Positions 45,270 through 53,887 of a DNA stretch of 64,000 nt are shown here, in pieces. The translations under genes and the position numbers were made by a program. This DNA is from Aureibaculum marinum (GTDB lineage: Bacteria > Bacteroidota > Bacteroidia > Flavobacteriales > Flavobacteriaceae), in assembly GCF_003813905.1 (NCBI RefSeq), contig NZ_RPFJ01000014.1, positions 1 through 64,000 of the forward strand, in the 5' to 3' direction. Under the pieces are notes generated by a model, which was not told the origin of the DNA, searched no databases, and saw nothing but the letters and a program-made list of their open reading frames with translations. Each line of letters begins with the position of its first letter. The stretch's first letter is position 1.

Positions 45270-45300
45270 AAATCGAACTACTAATTAGAAGTTCGATTTA
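45270..45300. terminator. Hairpin between tolC-like and tsaB genes
   Basis: AAATCGAACT (45270-45279) pairs with AGTTCGATTT (45290-45299), with an A-run on the left that reads as a T-run on the minus strand. It therefore fits termination of the minus-strand TolC gene, whose stop lies 19 bases away. Confidence 0.75.
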
Positions 45301-45318
45301 TAATTAAATAAATTCTCT

Positions 45319-46659
45319 TTATTCTAAAGCTAATTCTTCACCGTAATAGAATTCTAATACTTTTATTTTAAATACATAGTCAAATTTAGCCCTTATTAAA
45401 GTTGATTCAGCATTTACTAAACGACTACGTACTTCATCAAATTCAAAAGAAGTCATAGCTCCTAAATTATAACTCTCTTCTGCATTTTTAAAAGCTTCTT
45501 TTTGTGCATCTAAAGATATTTTAGCAACTTCATAAGATTTTGAAGCAGCCTTAGCATCTAAATATGCTCTTTCAATAGTTTCTTTTAATTGAAGTTTTTG
45601 ATTTTCTAAATCAAGTTCACTTAGGCTTTTATTAATAATTGACTTATTTACATTTGCTTTAGTTTGATTTCTATTAAAAATAGGAATGCTTAAAGATACG
45701 CCACCTCCATATTGAAATCTATCACTAAATTGATCTGCAAAACTCGCATTTACTTGGTTTGTAAATAAATTATTAAATTGGTGAAAGTACGACGTACTCG
45801 CTCCTAAAGAATAAGACAATGTTGGCAGATAAGCTCCTTTTGCAATTTTAATGTTTAAATCTGCATTATCAACCATGAGTTTTGCTTTAGCAATTTCTGC
45901 TCTATTTTCTAAGGCTTTTTCATAAACTATATTAGAATTATCATATAACATAAGCCCAGATGGGGTTCCTACATCAATAATAGCAATATCAAAATTTTCA
46001 GATGGTAATTGTAGTAGTTGAGCTAAAGAAAGTAATGCTAAATCCAAGGCATTTTCTTGAGTAACTACATTTTGGGCATCAGCGGCAACTACAGATTCTG
46101 CATTCAATAAATCGCCTCTAGGTTTTACACCAGCTTCAACCTGAGCTTGTGTTACTTCAACTTGTTTTCGACTAATCTCTAATTGTGTTTGTGCTACTGC
46201 TAAGTTTTCTTTAGCAAATAGAATATTAAGATAGGCATTAACTACAAATAATGAAATATCATCTTCAATTTTTTGTAAATCCATTTTACTCGATTCAACA
46301 CCTAATTGAGCCTGCTTATAAATATTTAAATTTCTATAACCATTAAAAATGGTACCACCAGATGAAAGGTTAAAAGACGAACTAAAGTTATTTGTATTTT
46401 TTAAAATCCCTTCTTGATTTGCGGAAAGACCTGCACTAAAGTTTGCATTAGTTGAAGCTCCTAAACTAGGTAAAAAATTACCTTTAGCACTAATTACATC
46501 CTGTTCACTAGACTCGACAAGTTTTTCATTTTGCCTAATGGAAATATTATGCTCTAAAGCATAATCTATACATTCTTTTAAAGTCCATTTTTTATTATTT
46601 TGAGCCAGGGCAGTTGCAACAACAAAAAGTGTTATTAACGTACTAAATATTACTTTCAT
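45319..46659 (-). CDS. TolC family outer membrane efflux protein
   Basis: A 446-residue outer-membrane factor. The signal peptide ends at ALAQ, and WTLKECIDYALEHNISIRQN is the typical TolC opening for Bacteroidota. Two helical repeats (VTQAQVEAGVKPRGDLLNAE and AEESYNLGAMTSFEFDEVRS) form the trans-periplasmic tunnel. It normally works with an RND or ABC transporter and an adaptor, but no such partner genes are nearby, so the substrate is unknown. Confidence 0.93.
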   Translation of the reverse strand: MKVIFSTLITLFVVATALAQNNKKWTLKECIDYALEHNISIRQNEKLVESSEQDVISAKGNFLPSLGASTNANFSAGLSANQEGILKNTNNFSSSFNLSSGGTIFNGYRNLNIYKQAQLGVESSKMDLQKIEDDISLFVVNAYLNILFAKENLAVAQTQLEISRKQVEVTQAQVEAGVKPRGDLLNAESVVAADAQNVVTQENALDLALLSLAQLLQLPSENFDIAIIDVGTPSGLMLYDNSNIVYEKALENRAEIAKAKLMVDNADLNIKIAKGAYLPTLSYSLGASTSYFHQFNNLFTNQVNASFADQFSDRFQYGGGVSLSIPIFNRNQTKANVNKSIINKSLSELDLENQKLQLKETIERAYLDAKAASKSYEVAKISLDAQKEAFKNAEESYNLGAMTSFEFDEVRSRLVNAESTLIRAKFDYVFKIKVLEFYYGEELALE

Positions 46660-46786
46660 CTGTTCTTTTTTAATTGTAATATTATCTGATAAAAGATAAT
46701 TTGTAAAGGTTGATATAATTGATTATTAATATATGACGAGTAAAACCAAAACTTGTTACAGATAATTTGTGTAAATAAAATAATTA

Positions 46787-47002
46787 TTATTTTTTCTTCC
46801 ATTTTTTAAAAAGAAAATAACCTGCAACACCCACCAAAATATATGGAAATGCCATTAAATAGATAATTCCATTATTTAATCCTTCAGCCATTTCAGTTTC
46901 ACCAGACTCAACTACAGCTTTACACATTGCACATTGAGCACTAACAAAATGTGAAAAAAGAAAGAAGATTAATACAAGTATAAATTTATTTTTAGTAAGC
47001 AT
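46787..47002 (-). CDS. Small CxxC membrane protein
   Basis: A 71-residue protein with a signal peptide ending SAQ, immediately followed by CAMCKAVVESGETEMAEGLN, then one membrane helix (YLMAFPYILVGVAGYFLF) and a Lys-rich end. The CAMC motif directly after cleavage could bind metal or heme or form a disulfide. It lies next to the DUF420/SCO cytochrome-oxidase assembly genes on the same strand, 110 bases downstream of the DUF420 gene, so a role in copper or heme handling is possible. No family name is recognised with certainty. Confidence 0.65.
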   Translation of the reverse strand: MLTKNKFILVLIFFLFSHFVSAQCAMCKAVVESGETEMAEGLNNGIIYLMAFPYILVGVAGYFLFKKWKKK

Positions 47003-47112
47003 TTTTAATTTTTTAAAATATTATCCTTGTATATTAATAGATTCTAGTAAAAAGTTAAACAAATCTAAATTTGTCAATTATTCTTGGTTTGTATTAACAA
47101 ACTAATATCTCA

Positions 47113-47628
47113 TCAATAATAAGGCGAAATCATAATATAAACTACCACACCTGATACTGCAACATAAAGCCATAGTGGAAATGTAAATTTCGCAATTTTT
47201 TTGTGCTTATCAAAATCAGCAGTAATAGCTCTTACATAGGTAATTAACACAAATGGTATTACTATTATTGACAATAATATATGTGTAAGTAAAACAAACA
47301 AATAAATATATTTTATAATTCCTTCTCCACCAAACTTAGTAGAATCTGAAGTCATATGATATAAAACATATAGTACTAAAAACAACACTGAACATATTAT
47401 GGCTGTTTTCATCAGTTGCTCATGCAATCTTCTATTATTATTTTTTATAGCCCATACTGCTACTATTAAAAATAGTGCTGTAAATGCATTGATAGTTGCG
47501 TAAATTGGAGGTAAAAATACTGGCAATTCTAGATCAATTTTTACTTTAAATAAAAGAGCAACTACTAATGGAATAACAACCGATAATGCTATAATCCATT
47601 TATTATATGATTTTGTTGACTGTTCCAT
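47113..47628 (-). CDS. DUF420 membrane protein
   Basis: A 171-residue protein with five predicted helices. ATINAFTALFLIVAVWAIKNNNRRLHEQLMKTAII and LLTHILLSIIVIPFVLITY are DUF420 features, including conserved histidines in helices two and four. Members are encoded beside cytochrome c oxidase genes and are thought to help oxidase assembly (CtaM-like). It overlaps the SCO gene by one base (TAATG). Confidence 0.9.
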   Translation of the reverse strand: MEQSTKSYNKWIIALSVVIPLVVALLFKVKIDLELPVFLPPIYATINAFTALFLIVAVWAIKNNNRRLHEQLMKTAIICSVLFLVLYVLYHMTSDSTKFGGEGIIKYIYLFVLLTHILLSIIVIPFVLITYVRAITADFDKHKKIAKFTFPLWLYVAVSGVVVYIMISPYY

Positions 47629-48260
47629 TATTCTTTTAATAAAATATTTATGTCTTCTTTTAACATCTGAATTTGTTCTGAATCTAAACCATCATAAAAT
47701 TTAATTGGATTTTCAAACTCTCCAGTAGTAATGGTTCTAGATCTTATATATCCATCTTTATCAATTAATGCAAACAACCCTGAATGTTCAAAACCACCTT
47801 CAGCTTCAGCGTTTTCACCTGCATAAAGTTTAAATCCCTTATTAGAAAAATCATAAATTACATCTTTTTTACCTGTTAAAAAATGCCAATTTTTTAATGA
47901 TACATTATGTTTTTCGGCATATTTTTTTAAATGTTCAGGAGTATCTCTAACAGGGTCTATAGTTACTGAAACAATTCCAAAATTTGGATTTCCATAAAAT
48001 TCATCTTGTAGCTTAAGTAAATTTTGATGCATTTTTGGACAAATAGTAGGACATGATGTAAAGAAAAATTCTACTACATATACTTTACCATTCAAATCTT
48101 TATTTGAAATCATCTTATTGTTCTGATTTGTAAATTCAAAATCAGGTACTTTTTCAAACTTTAATAGTGAGGCTGGCGATAGTTTGTCTACAATTTTAGG
48201 AACCGCCCATATTCCAAAAACAAGAACTATAAATGCTATACCTGTGTATGTTTTTTTCAT
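47628..48260 (-). CDS. SCO family copper chaperone
   Basis: A 210-residue membrane-anchored thioredoxin-fold protein. One N-terminal helix is followed by FTSCPTICPKM with the copper/redox cysteines 70 and 74, and the ligand His159 in EGGFEHSGLF. It delivers Cu to, or reduces, the CuA site of cytochrome c oxidase subunit II. It is coupled to the DUF420 gene, and a SCO-like gene lacking the cysteines lies 90 bases upstream. Confidence 0.94.
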   Translation of the reverse strand: MKKTYTGIAFIVLVFGIWAVPKIVDKLSPASLLKFEKVPDFEFTNQNNKMISNKDLNGKVYVVEFFFTSCPTICPKMHQNLLKLQDEFYGNPNFGIVSVTIDPVRDTPEHLKKYAEKHNVSLKNWHFLTGKKDVIYDFSNKGFKLYAGENAEAEGGFEHSGLFALIDKDGYIRSRTITTGEFENPIKFYDGLDSEQIQMLKEDINILLKE

Positions 48261-48350
48261 ATAAAATATTTTTATTCAACTGTTTGTAGAATCATTTTTA
48301 GAGATTGTACTTCAATAAAATTCCTTAAACATAGAAAGAATGAGTTATTA

Positions 48351-48995
48351 TTAAATCTCCCTTTTATTCTTTTTTAAGGCTAATCGATACTCTGCGATTA
48401 CTACTTTAACATCATCTACCATTTTGCCATGAATAGGAGCAACAGTTTCTGCGTTATACCCATACATCAATCCTTCATCTTCATCGTCTGTTCTTCCGCG
48501 TAAATGCATATCTTTATCAATAATAAAGGCATAAGGAGAATACCCATTATCATCAATACTAAGATTGGTTTTTAAACTATTAAATAGGTCTTTAATCTGT
48601 TGTTGAGAACCATATACAAAATTCCATTTTTGCATATCAGTAGTAACTTTAAGTTGTTTAATCAGTTCTTTTACTTGATCTGATGACCCTTCTTGGAGTA
48701 CAACTACAAATTGAAAATCTTTAAATTTATAAAAATGCTTATAGATTTTCTCATTAAGATTTAAGGCATTGTTTTTTACTGTCAGTAAATCATCTCCTAA
48801 AAAACAAAGTATTGAAATTTTACCCTCTAAAGAAATTGAAGAACCGGTACTATTTTTAAATGCCGTTACATCTTCAATGTTTTCATTTAAAACTGGTAAT
48901 TTGGCAAATTTGTTTGTTCCTGTTAACAAGAGCAAGTAGAACACTAACGGCATAATAAATAGCCCTACTAAAAGCCATACTTTTTTTGATTGCAA
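48351..48995 (-). CDS. Cysteine-less SCO/thioredoxin-like membrane protein
   Basis: A 214-residue protein with one N-terminal helix. Its C-terminal strand-loop YAFIIDKDMHLRGRT parallels LFALIDKDGYIRSRT of the neighbouring SCO protein, and the central region is compatible with a thioredoxin fold. Where SCO has TSCPTICP, this protein has ILCFLGDDLLT, so the CxxxC pair is lost; the SCO ligand His is not obvious either. It may be a structural or regulatory relative in oxidase assembly. It lies between the SCO gene and the COX IV gene. Confidence 0.65.
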   Translation of the reverse strand: MQSKKVWLLVGLFIMPLVFYLLLLTGTNKFAKLPVLNENIEDVTAFKNSTGSSISLEGKISILCFLGDDLLTVKNNALNLNEKIYKHFYKFKDFQFVVVLQEGSSDQVKELIKQLKVTTDMQKWNFVYGSQQQIKDLFNSLKTNLSIDDNGYSPYAFIIDKDMHLRGRTDDEDEGLMYGYNAETVAPIHGKMVDDVKVVIAEYRLALKKNKREI

Positions 48996-49045
48996 ACTAA
49001 AGTTCCTTTTTAATTAAGTTACAAAATTACGGTTCTTTAGCGTAT

Positions 49046-49077
49046 AAAAAAAGCGGTTTAACAACCGCCTTTTTTTA
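49046..49077. terminator. Hairpin between COX IV and the SCO-like gene
   Basis: GCGGTT (49053-49058) pairs with AACCGC (49063-49068), with A-runs before and T-runs after. It can end the minus-strand oxidase transcript before the SCO-like gene. Confidence 0.75.
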
Positions 49078-49095
49078 TATTATTTCAATTGAAGA

Positions 49096-49455
49096 TTAGT
49101 AACTCCATCGTGTAAACTCACGCATTACATCACCAATATAATTTCCTTCTATTAACACTAACGTAGATAAATAACAAATTAGAAATACTCCTGTCCACAC
49201 TATGGCTCTACGAAAACTAGTTTTTTCATCTTTTAAGTGCATAAAATACCAAGCAATTCCATAAGCTTTTACTAGTGTTAGTATAATAAAAATCAAATTT
49301 AAATAGCTTGTACCTAAAAATTTACCTAAGTGTAAACTATCAGGTTTAATAATACCTAATACTACTTCAATAATTGTTATTAGAGATAAAAATCCGAAGA
49401 CTTTCCAGATTAAACCTACATGTGATTCGTGTTCGTGCTCTTGATTATGTGTCAT
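49096..49455 (-). CDS. Cytochrome c oxidase subunit IV family protein
   Basis: A 119-residue three-helix protein of the prokaryotic COX4 type. A histidine-rich start (HNQEHEHESHVGLIWKVF) is followed by VKAYGIAWYFMHLKDEKTSF, the most recognisable segment. It is an accessory subunit of the heme-copper oxidase. It lies ten bases after the larger subunit III gene in the same operon. Confidence 0.92.
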   Translation of the reverse strand: MTHNQEHEHESHVGLIWKVFGFLSLITIIEVVLGIIKPDSLHLGKFLGTSYLNLIFIILTLVKAYGIAWYFMHLKDEKTSFRRAIVWTGVFLICYLSTLVLIEGNYIGDVMREFTRWSY

Positions 49456-49465
49456 AATATTTTTT

Positions 49466-50452
49466 TTAAACTAAATAGAAGAATGTAAATACAAATACCC
49501 ATACTAAATCTACAAAGTGCCAATAGAGACCAACTTTTTCTACCATCTCATAACTACCTCTTCTTTCGTAAGTACCAATAATTACATTAAAAAATATGAT
49601 TATATTTATTAAAATACCTGTAAAAACGTGAAATCCGTGAAAACCAGTAATAAAGAAAAAGAAATCACCAAATAAGGTATGTCCATATTCATTAATTTTA
49701 AGATTTGCACCTTTTACAACACCAGTAGCTTTTGCTAAAAATTGATTAGCCTCTTCTCTAGAAAGTACTACTTTTTTCTTTAAGTCATGATTAAGTTGCT
49801 CTGTTCTCAGGTTTACATTAGGGCTATTTTTAAAGCTCTCTACTACTTCATTAACAGTGTATGGTGGTATTGCACCAGCATCTTTAACAAACCATAATCC
49901 ATTAGTTCGTGTATGCTCTACTCTTTGATTAGTTGGTGATTTAGTTACAAAATCTTCCAAAGCAATTAGGTGACCAGCATCATCAACAAACTGAACAATC
50001 TTACCATCTTCTAATACTAATGATCCATAAGTACCATTAATAAAGTTTTTCCACTCCCAAGCTTGTGAGCCTAGGAATATTAGTCCTCCAACAATAGTAA
50101 GCAACATATACAACGTGACTTTAGCTTTTTTCATTTGATGACCCGCATCTACGGCTAACACCATTGTTACGGATGAAAAAATAAGAATAAAGGTCATTAA
50201 TGCTACATAATACATTGGGTAATGACCATGTATAAATGGAACGTGTGTAAAAACCTCATCGGCTATAGGCCAACTATCAATAAATTTAAAACGCATAAGT
50301 CCGTAGCCAGCTAAAAATCCGGAGAAGGTTAACGCGTCAGATAAAATAAAAAACCACATCATCATCTTGCCATAGCTGGCTCCCAATGGTTTATTACTTC
50401 CACCAGCCCATGTGCCGTCTGCTGTGTTTTCTGTAGCAATTGTTGCTTCCAT
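49466..50452 (-). CDS. Cytochrome c oxidase subunit III, long form
   Basis: A 328-residue heme-copper oxidase subunit III. Helices at about residues 31-50, 82-100, 113-130, 262-290 and 310-328 are visible, with FFFFITGFHGFHVFTG as the conserved core. A hydrophilic insert of about 115 residues (143-257) separates helices that are normally close, so the protein is longer than the usual 190-260 residues. A second subunit III gene lies 81 bases upstream. The catalytic subunits I and II are outside the window. Confidence 0.92.
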   Translation of the reverse strand: MEATIATENTADGTWAGGSNKPLGASYGKMMMWFFILSDALTFSGFLAGYGLMRFKFIDSWPIADEVFTHVPFIHGHYPMYYVALMTFILIFSSVTMVLAVDAGHQMKKAKVTLYMLLTIVGGLIFLGSQAWEWKNFINGTYGSLVLEDGKIVQFVDDAGHLIALEDFVTKSPTNQRVEHTRTNGLWFVKDAGAIPPYTVNEVVESFKNSPNVNLRTEQLNHDLKKKVVLSREEANQFLAKATGVVKGANLKINEYGHTLFGDFFFFITGFHGFHVFTGILINIIIFFNVIIGTYERRGSYEMVEKVGLYWHFVDLVWVFVFTFFYLV

Positions 50453-50533
50453 AAAAATTAATCAATTAATTTTGGTTATATATACTATAATGGTTGATAG
50501 GCAAAAATAAAAAATTATATGACATCAACAATA

Positions 50534-51100
50534 TTATGTTATAAAATAGAAAAATAAAAACAGGAAAATCCATAAAACATCCACAAAATGCCAAAATATG
50601 CCACCAACTTCTAAGCCTAATGCATCGTTTGGTTTATATTTATGTCTTAAATGATTTATTAGAACAACTAATAAAACGATAAGACCCGCAGCTACGTGCA
50701 ACAAATGAGCAAATGAAATCACTACCAACATTGATGATGAAACCACACTACCCTCTCCTGTAAAATACAATCCTACTTCTCTGAGTTGATTAAATCCTTT
50801 CACCTGGAAAGCGACAAATCCAACCGCCAATACTAACGTTAATATTAAAAAAATTGTTGTTAGAGCTCTATTATTTTTGTGAATATTTTTTTTAGCTAAA
50901 TAATAAGAGACACTACTTAACATAATAAGTATACTACTGATATAAAGACCTTGTGGCAACCCAAAAGTAACCCAATCTTCTCTTTTACTACTAATTACAT
51001 ACGCACTAGTTAAACCAGCAAACATCATTATCATACTAATAATTGCAACGTACATCATTTGCTTTGTAGCTCTACTTTTTACTTGTGCATCCATAATCAT
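50534..51100 (-). CDS. Heme-copper oxidase subunit III, short form
   Basis: A 188-residue five-helix subunit III paralogue. VSSSMLVVISFAHLLHVAAG and GGIFWHFVDVLWIFLFLFFY are the conserved helices. Two adjacent subunit III genes, one short and one long, are typical of the Bacteroidota caa3-type cluster. It starts directly after the heme O synthase gene with no spacer. Confidence 0.92.
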   Translation of the reverse strand: MIMDAQVKSRATKQMMYVAIISMIMMFAGLTSAYVISSKREDWVTFGLPQGLYISSILIMLSSVSYYLAKKNIHKNNRALTTIFLILTLVLAVGFVAFQVKGFNQLREVGLYFTGEGSVVSSSMLVVISFAHLLHVAAGLIVLLVVLINHLRHKYKPNDALGLEVGGIFWHFVDVLWIFLFLFFYFIT

Positions 51101-52006
51101 TTAATGTAAAAATTTATCGATTACGTATATAACCTGAATTAAAGTTATATACAGTACACTAGATAACATTAGCTTTCTGGCCAGTTTATCAGTTTGTTTT
51201 TTATGCAATTGAATACCATAGTACAGCATTACTATACCTGCTATCAAAATTAAAATAGCAGCTACCACAGACAAACGTAGATTTCCTGTTAAATTAAAAA
51301 CAGGAACAATTGAAACAATTATCATCCATATAGTATAGAAAATAATTTGTGCTGTAGCTTTTTTATTTTTTTCTCCGGTAGGCAACATATTAAAGCCTGC
51401 CTTTTTATATTCATCATACTGCAACCAACCGATAGCCCAAAAATGAGGAAATTGCCAAAAAAACTGAATCACAAATAGCATACCTGCTTCAATTCCAAAA
51501 TTATTTGTTGCTGCTACCCATCCTAACATAAATGGAATAGCACCTGGCAAAGCTCCAACAAATACTACCAATGGTGTTTTAGGCTTTAACGGCGTATAAA
51601 TACTAGTATATAAAAATATAGAAATAGCTCCAAACATTGCTGTTTTAGGATTAATCAAGTATAAGATTACTATTCCTAAAATAGTAGATAAGGCTGCTAT
51701 CAATAAAGCAGTATTAACCGACATTCTACCAGCTGGTAAAGGTCTATTTTGAGTCCTTTTCATTAATTTATCGGTATCTTTTTCAATTATTTGATTAAAA
51801 GCATTAGACGCTCCTACCATAAAATACCCTCCTACAGCCAATAAGATTAACGTTGATACTTGCACTGTGTCTACCGCTAACAAATACCCAGATAAGGCAG
51901 AAAAAACAACACTAATTGACAATCCAAACTTAGTTAATTGTTTTAAATCATCTAAGATGGTAGCAAAAGATTGTTTTTTTGTAATAGTACCCAAAGAAGT
52001 TTGCAT
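51101..52006 (-). CDS. ctaB: Heme O synthase (protoheme IX farnesyltransferase)
   Basis: A 301-residue UbiA-type membrane prenyltransferase that adds a farnesyl group to heme B to give heme O. NAFNQIIEKDTDKLMKRTQNRPLP carries the first Asp-rich motif, and YTPLKPKT, ALPGAIPFMLGW and FFWQFPHFWAIGW are CtaB signatures. About nine helices are seen. It is the first gene of the minus-strand oxidase block and supplies the heme precursor for its oxidase. The upstream gap carries the divergent tRNA promoter. Confidence 0.95.
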   Translation of the reverse strand: MQTSLGTITKKQSFATILDDLKQLTKFGLSISVVFSALSGYLLAVDTVQVSTLILLAVGGYFMVGASNAFNQIIEKDTDKLMKRTQNRPLPAGRMSVNTALLIAALSTILGIVILYLINPKTAMFGAISIFLYTSIYTPLKPKTPLVVFVGALPGAIPFMLGWVAATNNFGIEAGMLFVIQFFWQFPHFWAIGWLQYDEYKKAGFNMLPTGEKNKKATAQIIFYTIWMIIVSIVPVFNLTGNLRLSVVAAILILIAGIVMLYYGIQLHKKQTDKLARKLMLSSVLYITLIQVIYVIDKFLH

Positions 52007-52107
52007 AATTAATTACTAAAGTGCTGCAAATATATTTATTAATTCAATACTACCAACAGTAAATCAGAGACTTTCCAGTTCCTTTTTAAAAAATATTAAA
52101 AAAGGCT

Positions 52108-52136
52108 TTGGAATTTATAGAATTGTATTAAATTTG
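52108..52136 (+). promoter_or_regulatory. Promoter of the tRNA-Gly/tRNA-Leu unit
   Basis: TTG (52108-52110), an 18-base spacer and TAAATTTG (52129-52136) form a complete Bacteroidota -33/-7 promoter, 42 bases before the first tRNA. It matches the TTG-N17-23-TAnnTTTG pattern well. Confidence 0.7.
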
Positions 52137-52178
52137 CCGTCGCATTTGAGATGAAAATGTAATGTTCTTTAAAAAAAC

Positions 52179-52250
52179 GCGAAAGTAGCTCAGGGGTAGA
52201 GCATCACCTTGCCAAGGTGGAGGTCGCGGGTTCGAATCCCGTTTTTCGCT
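52179..52250 (+). tRNA. tRNA-Gly (GCC)
   Basis: A 72-nucleotide cloverleaf. The acceptor arms GCGAAAG and TTTTCGC pair with one G-T, the D-arm contains AGCTCAGGGGTAGAGC, the anticodon stem TCACC/GGTGG holds the loop TTGCCAA with anticodon GCC, and the T-arm is GCGGGTTCGAATCCCGT. CCA is not encoded. It shares a promoter with the tRNA-Leu 46 bases downstream. Confidence 0.96.
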
Positions 52251-52295
52251 CATTCATAATATATACCAATTTGTTGTCGTACAAACGACAAACAG

Positions 52296-52381
52296 GCTCG
52301 AGTGGTGGAATTGGTAGACACGCTGGACTTAAAATCCAGTGGACAGTAATGTCCGTATGGGTTCAAGTCCCATCTCGAGTA
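52296..52381 (+). tRNA. tRNA-Leu (UAA)
   Basis: An 86-nucleotide class II tRNA. The acceptor GCTCGAG pairs with CTCGAGT, the anticodon stem CTGGA/TCCAG holds the loop CTTAAAA with anticodon TAA, the long variable arm is formed by GGAC...GTCC, and the T-arm is ATGGGTTCAAGTCCCAT. CCA is not encoded. Confidence 0.96.
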
Positions 52382-52680
52382 CTTAAAACCTTGTTAATCA
52401 TTTGATTTTCAAGGTTTTTTTTATTTTACACTCTATTTTTTAAGACCTTTTACACACGATATAAATAGGTAATAGCGAAGTTGAATTTGTAAATTAAAAA
52501 ATATTGGAACTGAACTGTCCCCTTAAGTTTTTCCTATAATCCCTTAAAAAAACTTGTTTAGAACCTTTAAAATTAAAAAGCCTAGGCAAATTGCCTAAGC
52601 TTTTTAATTTAAGCTAGTGTTTAACGCTTAAAATAAACTACATTTGACTTTAATAAACACCCTTCTTTCTTAATATTTTT
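52382..52680. other. Intergenic region after tRNA-Leu
   Basis: About 300 bases between tRNA-Leu and the convergent DUF4861 gene. It contains a hairpin terminator at 52570-52611 and a T-rich run after the tRNA near 52416. No reading frame with a recognisable product, and no tRNA-site integrase or duplicated tRNA end, was found. Confidence 0.45.
52570..52611. terminator. Hairpin terminator between tRNA-Leu and the DUF4861 gene
   Basis: AAAAAGCCTAGGCAA and TTGCCTAAGCTTTTT pair with one mismatch and continue into AATTT on both sides. The A/T flanks allow termination in both directions. Confidence 0.8.
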
Positions 52681-53862
52681 CTAGTTTAATACAGTAATCG
52701 TTACTTTTAAAGGATTATTAATTTGTTTAGAAAAGTTATTCAAATAAGCTTCCCATTCTTGTTGATTTTTAAATTGACCACTTTTTTTCCATCCAAAACC
52801 AGCATAATATATCACTTTATTATTTTCTACAGCTAGGTGTGCATAAGCATTGCTTAAATCTTTTGTTTCTACATCATAAGTCTCAAAGCCGTTAAACGTA
52901 TTTTTAGGAGCAACTATAGCCGTACCTAATTCAGAATCTCCATGTGGTTGCCAGTAACTAAGCCAACCATTATCATTATTTCCTGTAACTACACCATCTT
53001 TTTCGTGAAGTGTTAATCCTGCAGATAATTGGTTAGCACCTTCTATTGAAACTTCAAATTTTGATAAATTACTACCTAAATCTAAACTGATAATTTTTGA
53101 TTCTTTAATTAAACTACCTGCAGCATCCCAATCTTCAACCTCTAAATAAAAACTAGTTCTTATTGGACCTGTAGTTATCGTTTTCCATTTTTTATAATTT
53201 TTAGAAACATAGTATATACTGTCTTTTTTTACCGCTACACCACCTACACCTCTACTACTGCCTACATGAAAATTATCCAGTCCTTCTCCAGTGTCTACAT
53301 GATAAGAACCATCTGTCTCAAGATCTTTCTTGTACCATTTGTTTATTATAGGATATTCAACCCTTTTTAACCAAGCATCTACCCCGCTAGAAAGTGTACC
53401 TCCTGGGACATTATCTTCAATCATTTTTTGAGCGGCTGGACCATACATTCGAAATGCAACACGATTATTTTCCCATGCATAATCATCAGTACGTTCAGGG
53501 ACAAACCTTGAATAACAAAGATCTTCTGCTTGAGGTCTTTCAGAATCTGAAATTGTAACTATTTGATACGTATTTTCAGAATTTGCATTTACTTTTGGCT
53601 GAAATAAAATGTTATCCATTACACCATCACCATCATTATCAACCAGCTGTGTAACCTGAAAGGTCTCTGTTTCTAAATCTTTTATTCCAATATGAGTTAA
53701 ACTATCCAGTTTCAATTCAGATTTGCTTAAAACAACGGTTTCATTAGTACGCTCAATATCTAATGTATTAGTTACTTTAACAATAGTACTACTTTCTTTT
53801 GGTAAACAAGATGTTATCAATATAATAACAAACGTTAAACTAAGTAATCTTGTAATTTTCAT
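52681..53862 (-). CDS. DUF4861 lipoprotein
   Basis: A 393-residue predicted lipoprotein (ITSC, Cys19). The mature protein matches DUF4861 in outline: an N-terminal VKVTNTLDIERTNETV, FMYGPAA-like FRMYGPAAQKMIEDN, DVDAWLKRV-like GVDAWLKRVEYPIINKWYKK, and a C-terminal PHGDSELGTAIVAP. DUF4861 proteins are common in pectin and related polyuronate utilisation loci and are probably carbohydrate-active, though their chemistry is not settled here. It is the third gene of the kduI-kduD operon, which supports a role on the extracytoplasmic side of uronate breakdown. Confidence 0.82.
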   Translation of the reverse strand: MKITRLLSLTFVIILITSCLPKESSTIVKVTNTLDIERTNETVVLSKSELKLDSLTHIGIKDLETETFQVTQLVDNDGDGVMDNILFQPKVNANSENTYQIVTISDSERPQAEDLCYSRFVPERTDDYAWENNRVAFRMYGPAAQKMIEDNVPGGTLSSGVDAWLKRVEYPIINKWYKKDLETDGSYHVDTGEGLDNFHVGSSRGVGGVAVKKDSIYYVSKNYKKWKTITTGPIRTSFYLEVEDWDAAGSLIKESKIISLDLGSNLSKFEVSIEGANQLSAGLTLHEKDGVVTGNNDNGWLSYWQPHGDSELGTAIVAPKNTFNGFETYDVETKDLSNAYAHLAVENNKVIYYAGFGWKKSGQFKNQQEWEAYLNNFSKQINNPLKVTITVLN

Positions 53863-53887
53863 AAGAAATATTTAATTTTAAATAACA

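Noticed and set aside
52179-52381. tRNA genes as an integration site for a genomic island
   Set aside because: No integrase, duplicated tRNA end or change in gene content typical of an island was seen beside them.
52217-52405. 62-codon open frame across the tRNA genes
   Set aside because: It runs through both tRNA genes, so it is not a protein gene.
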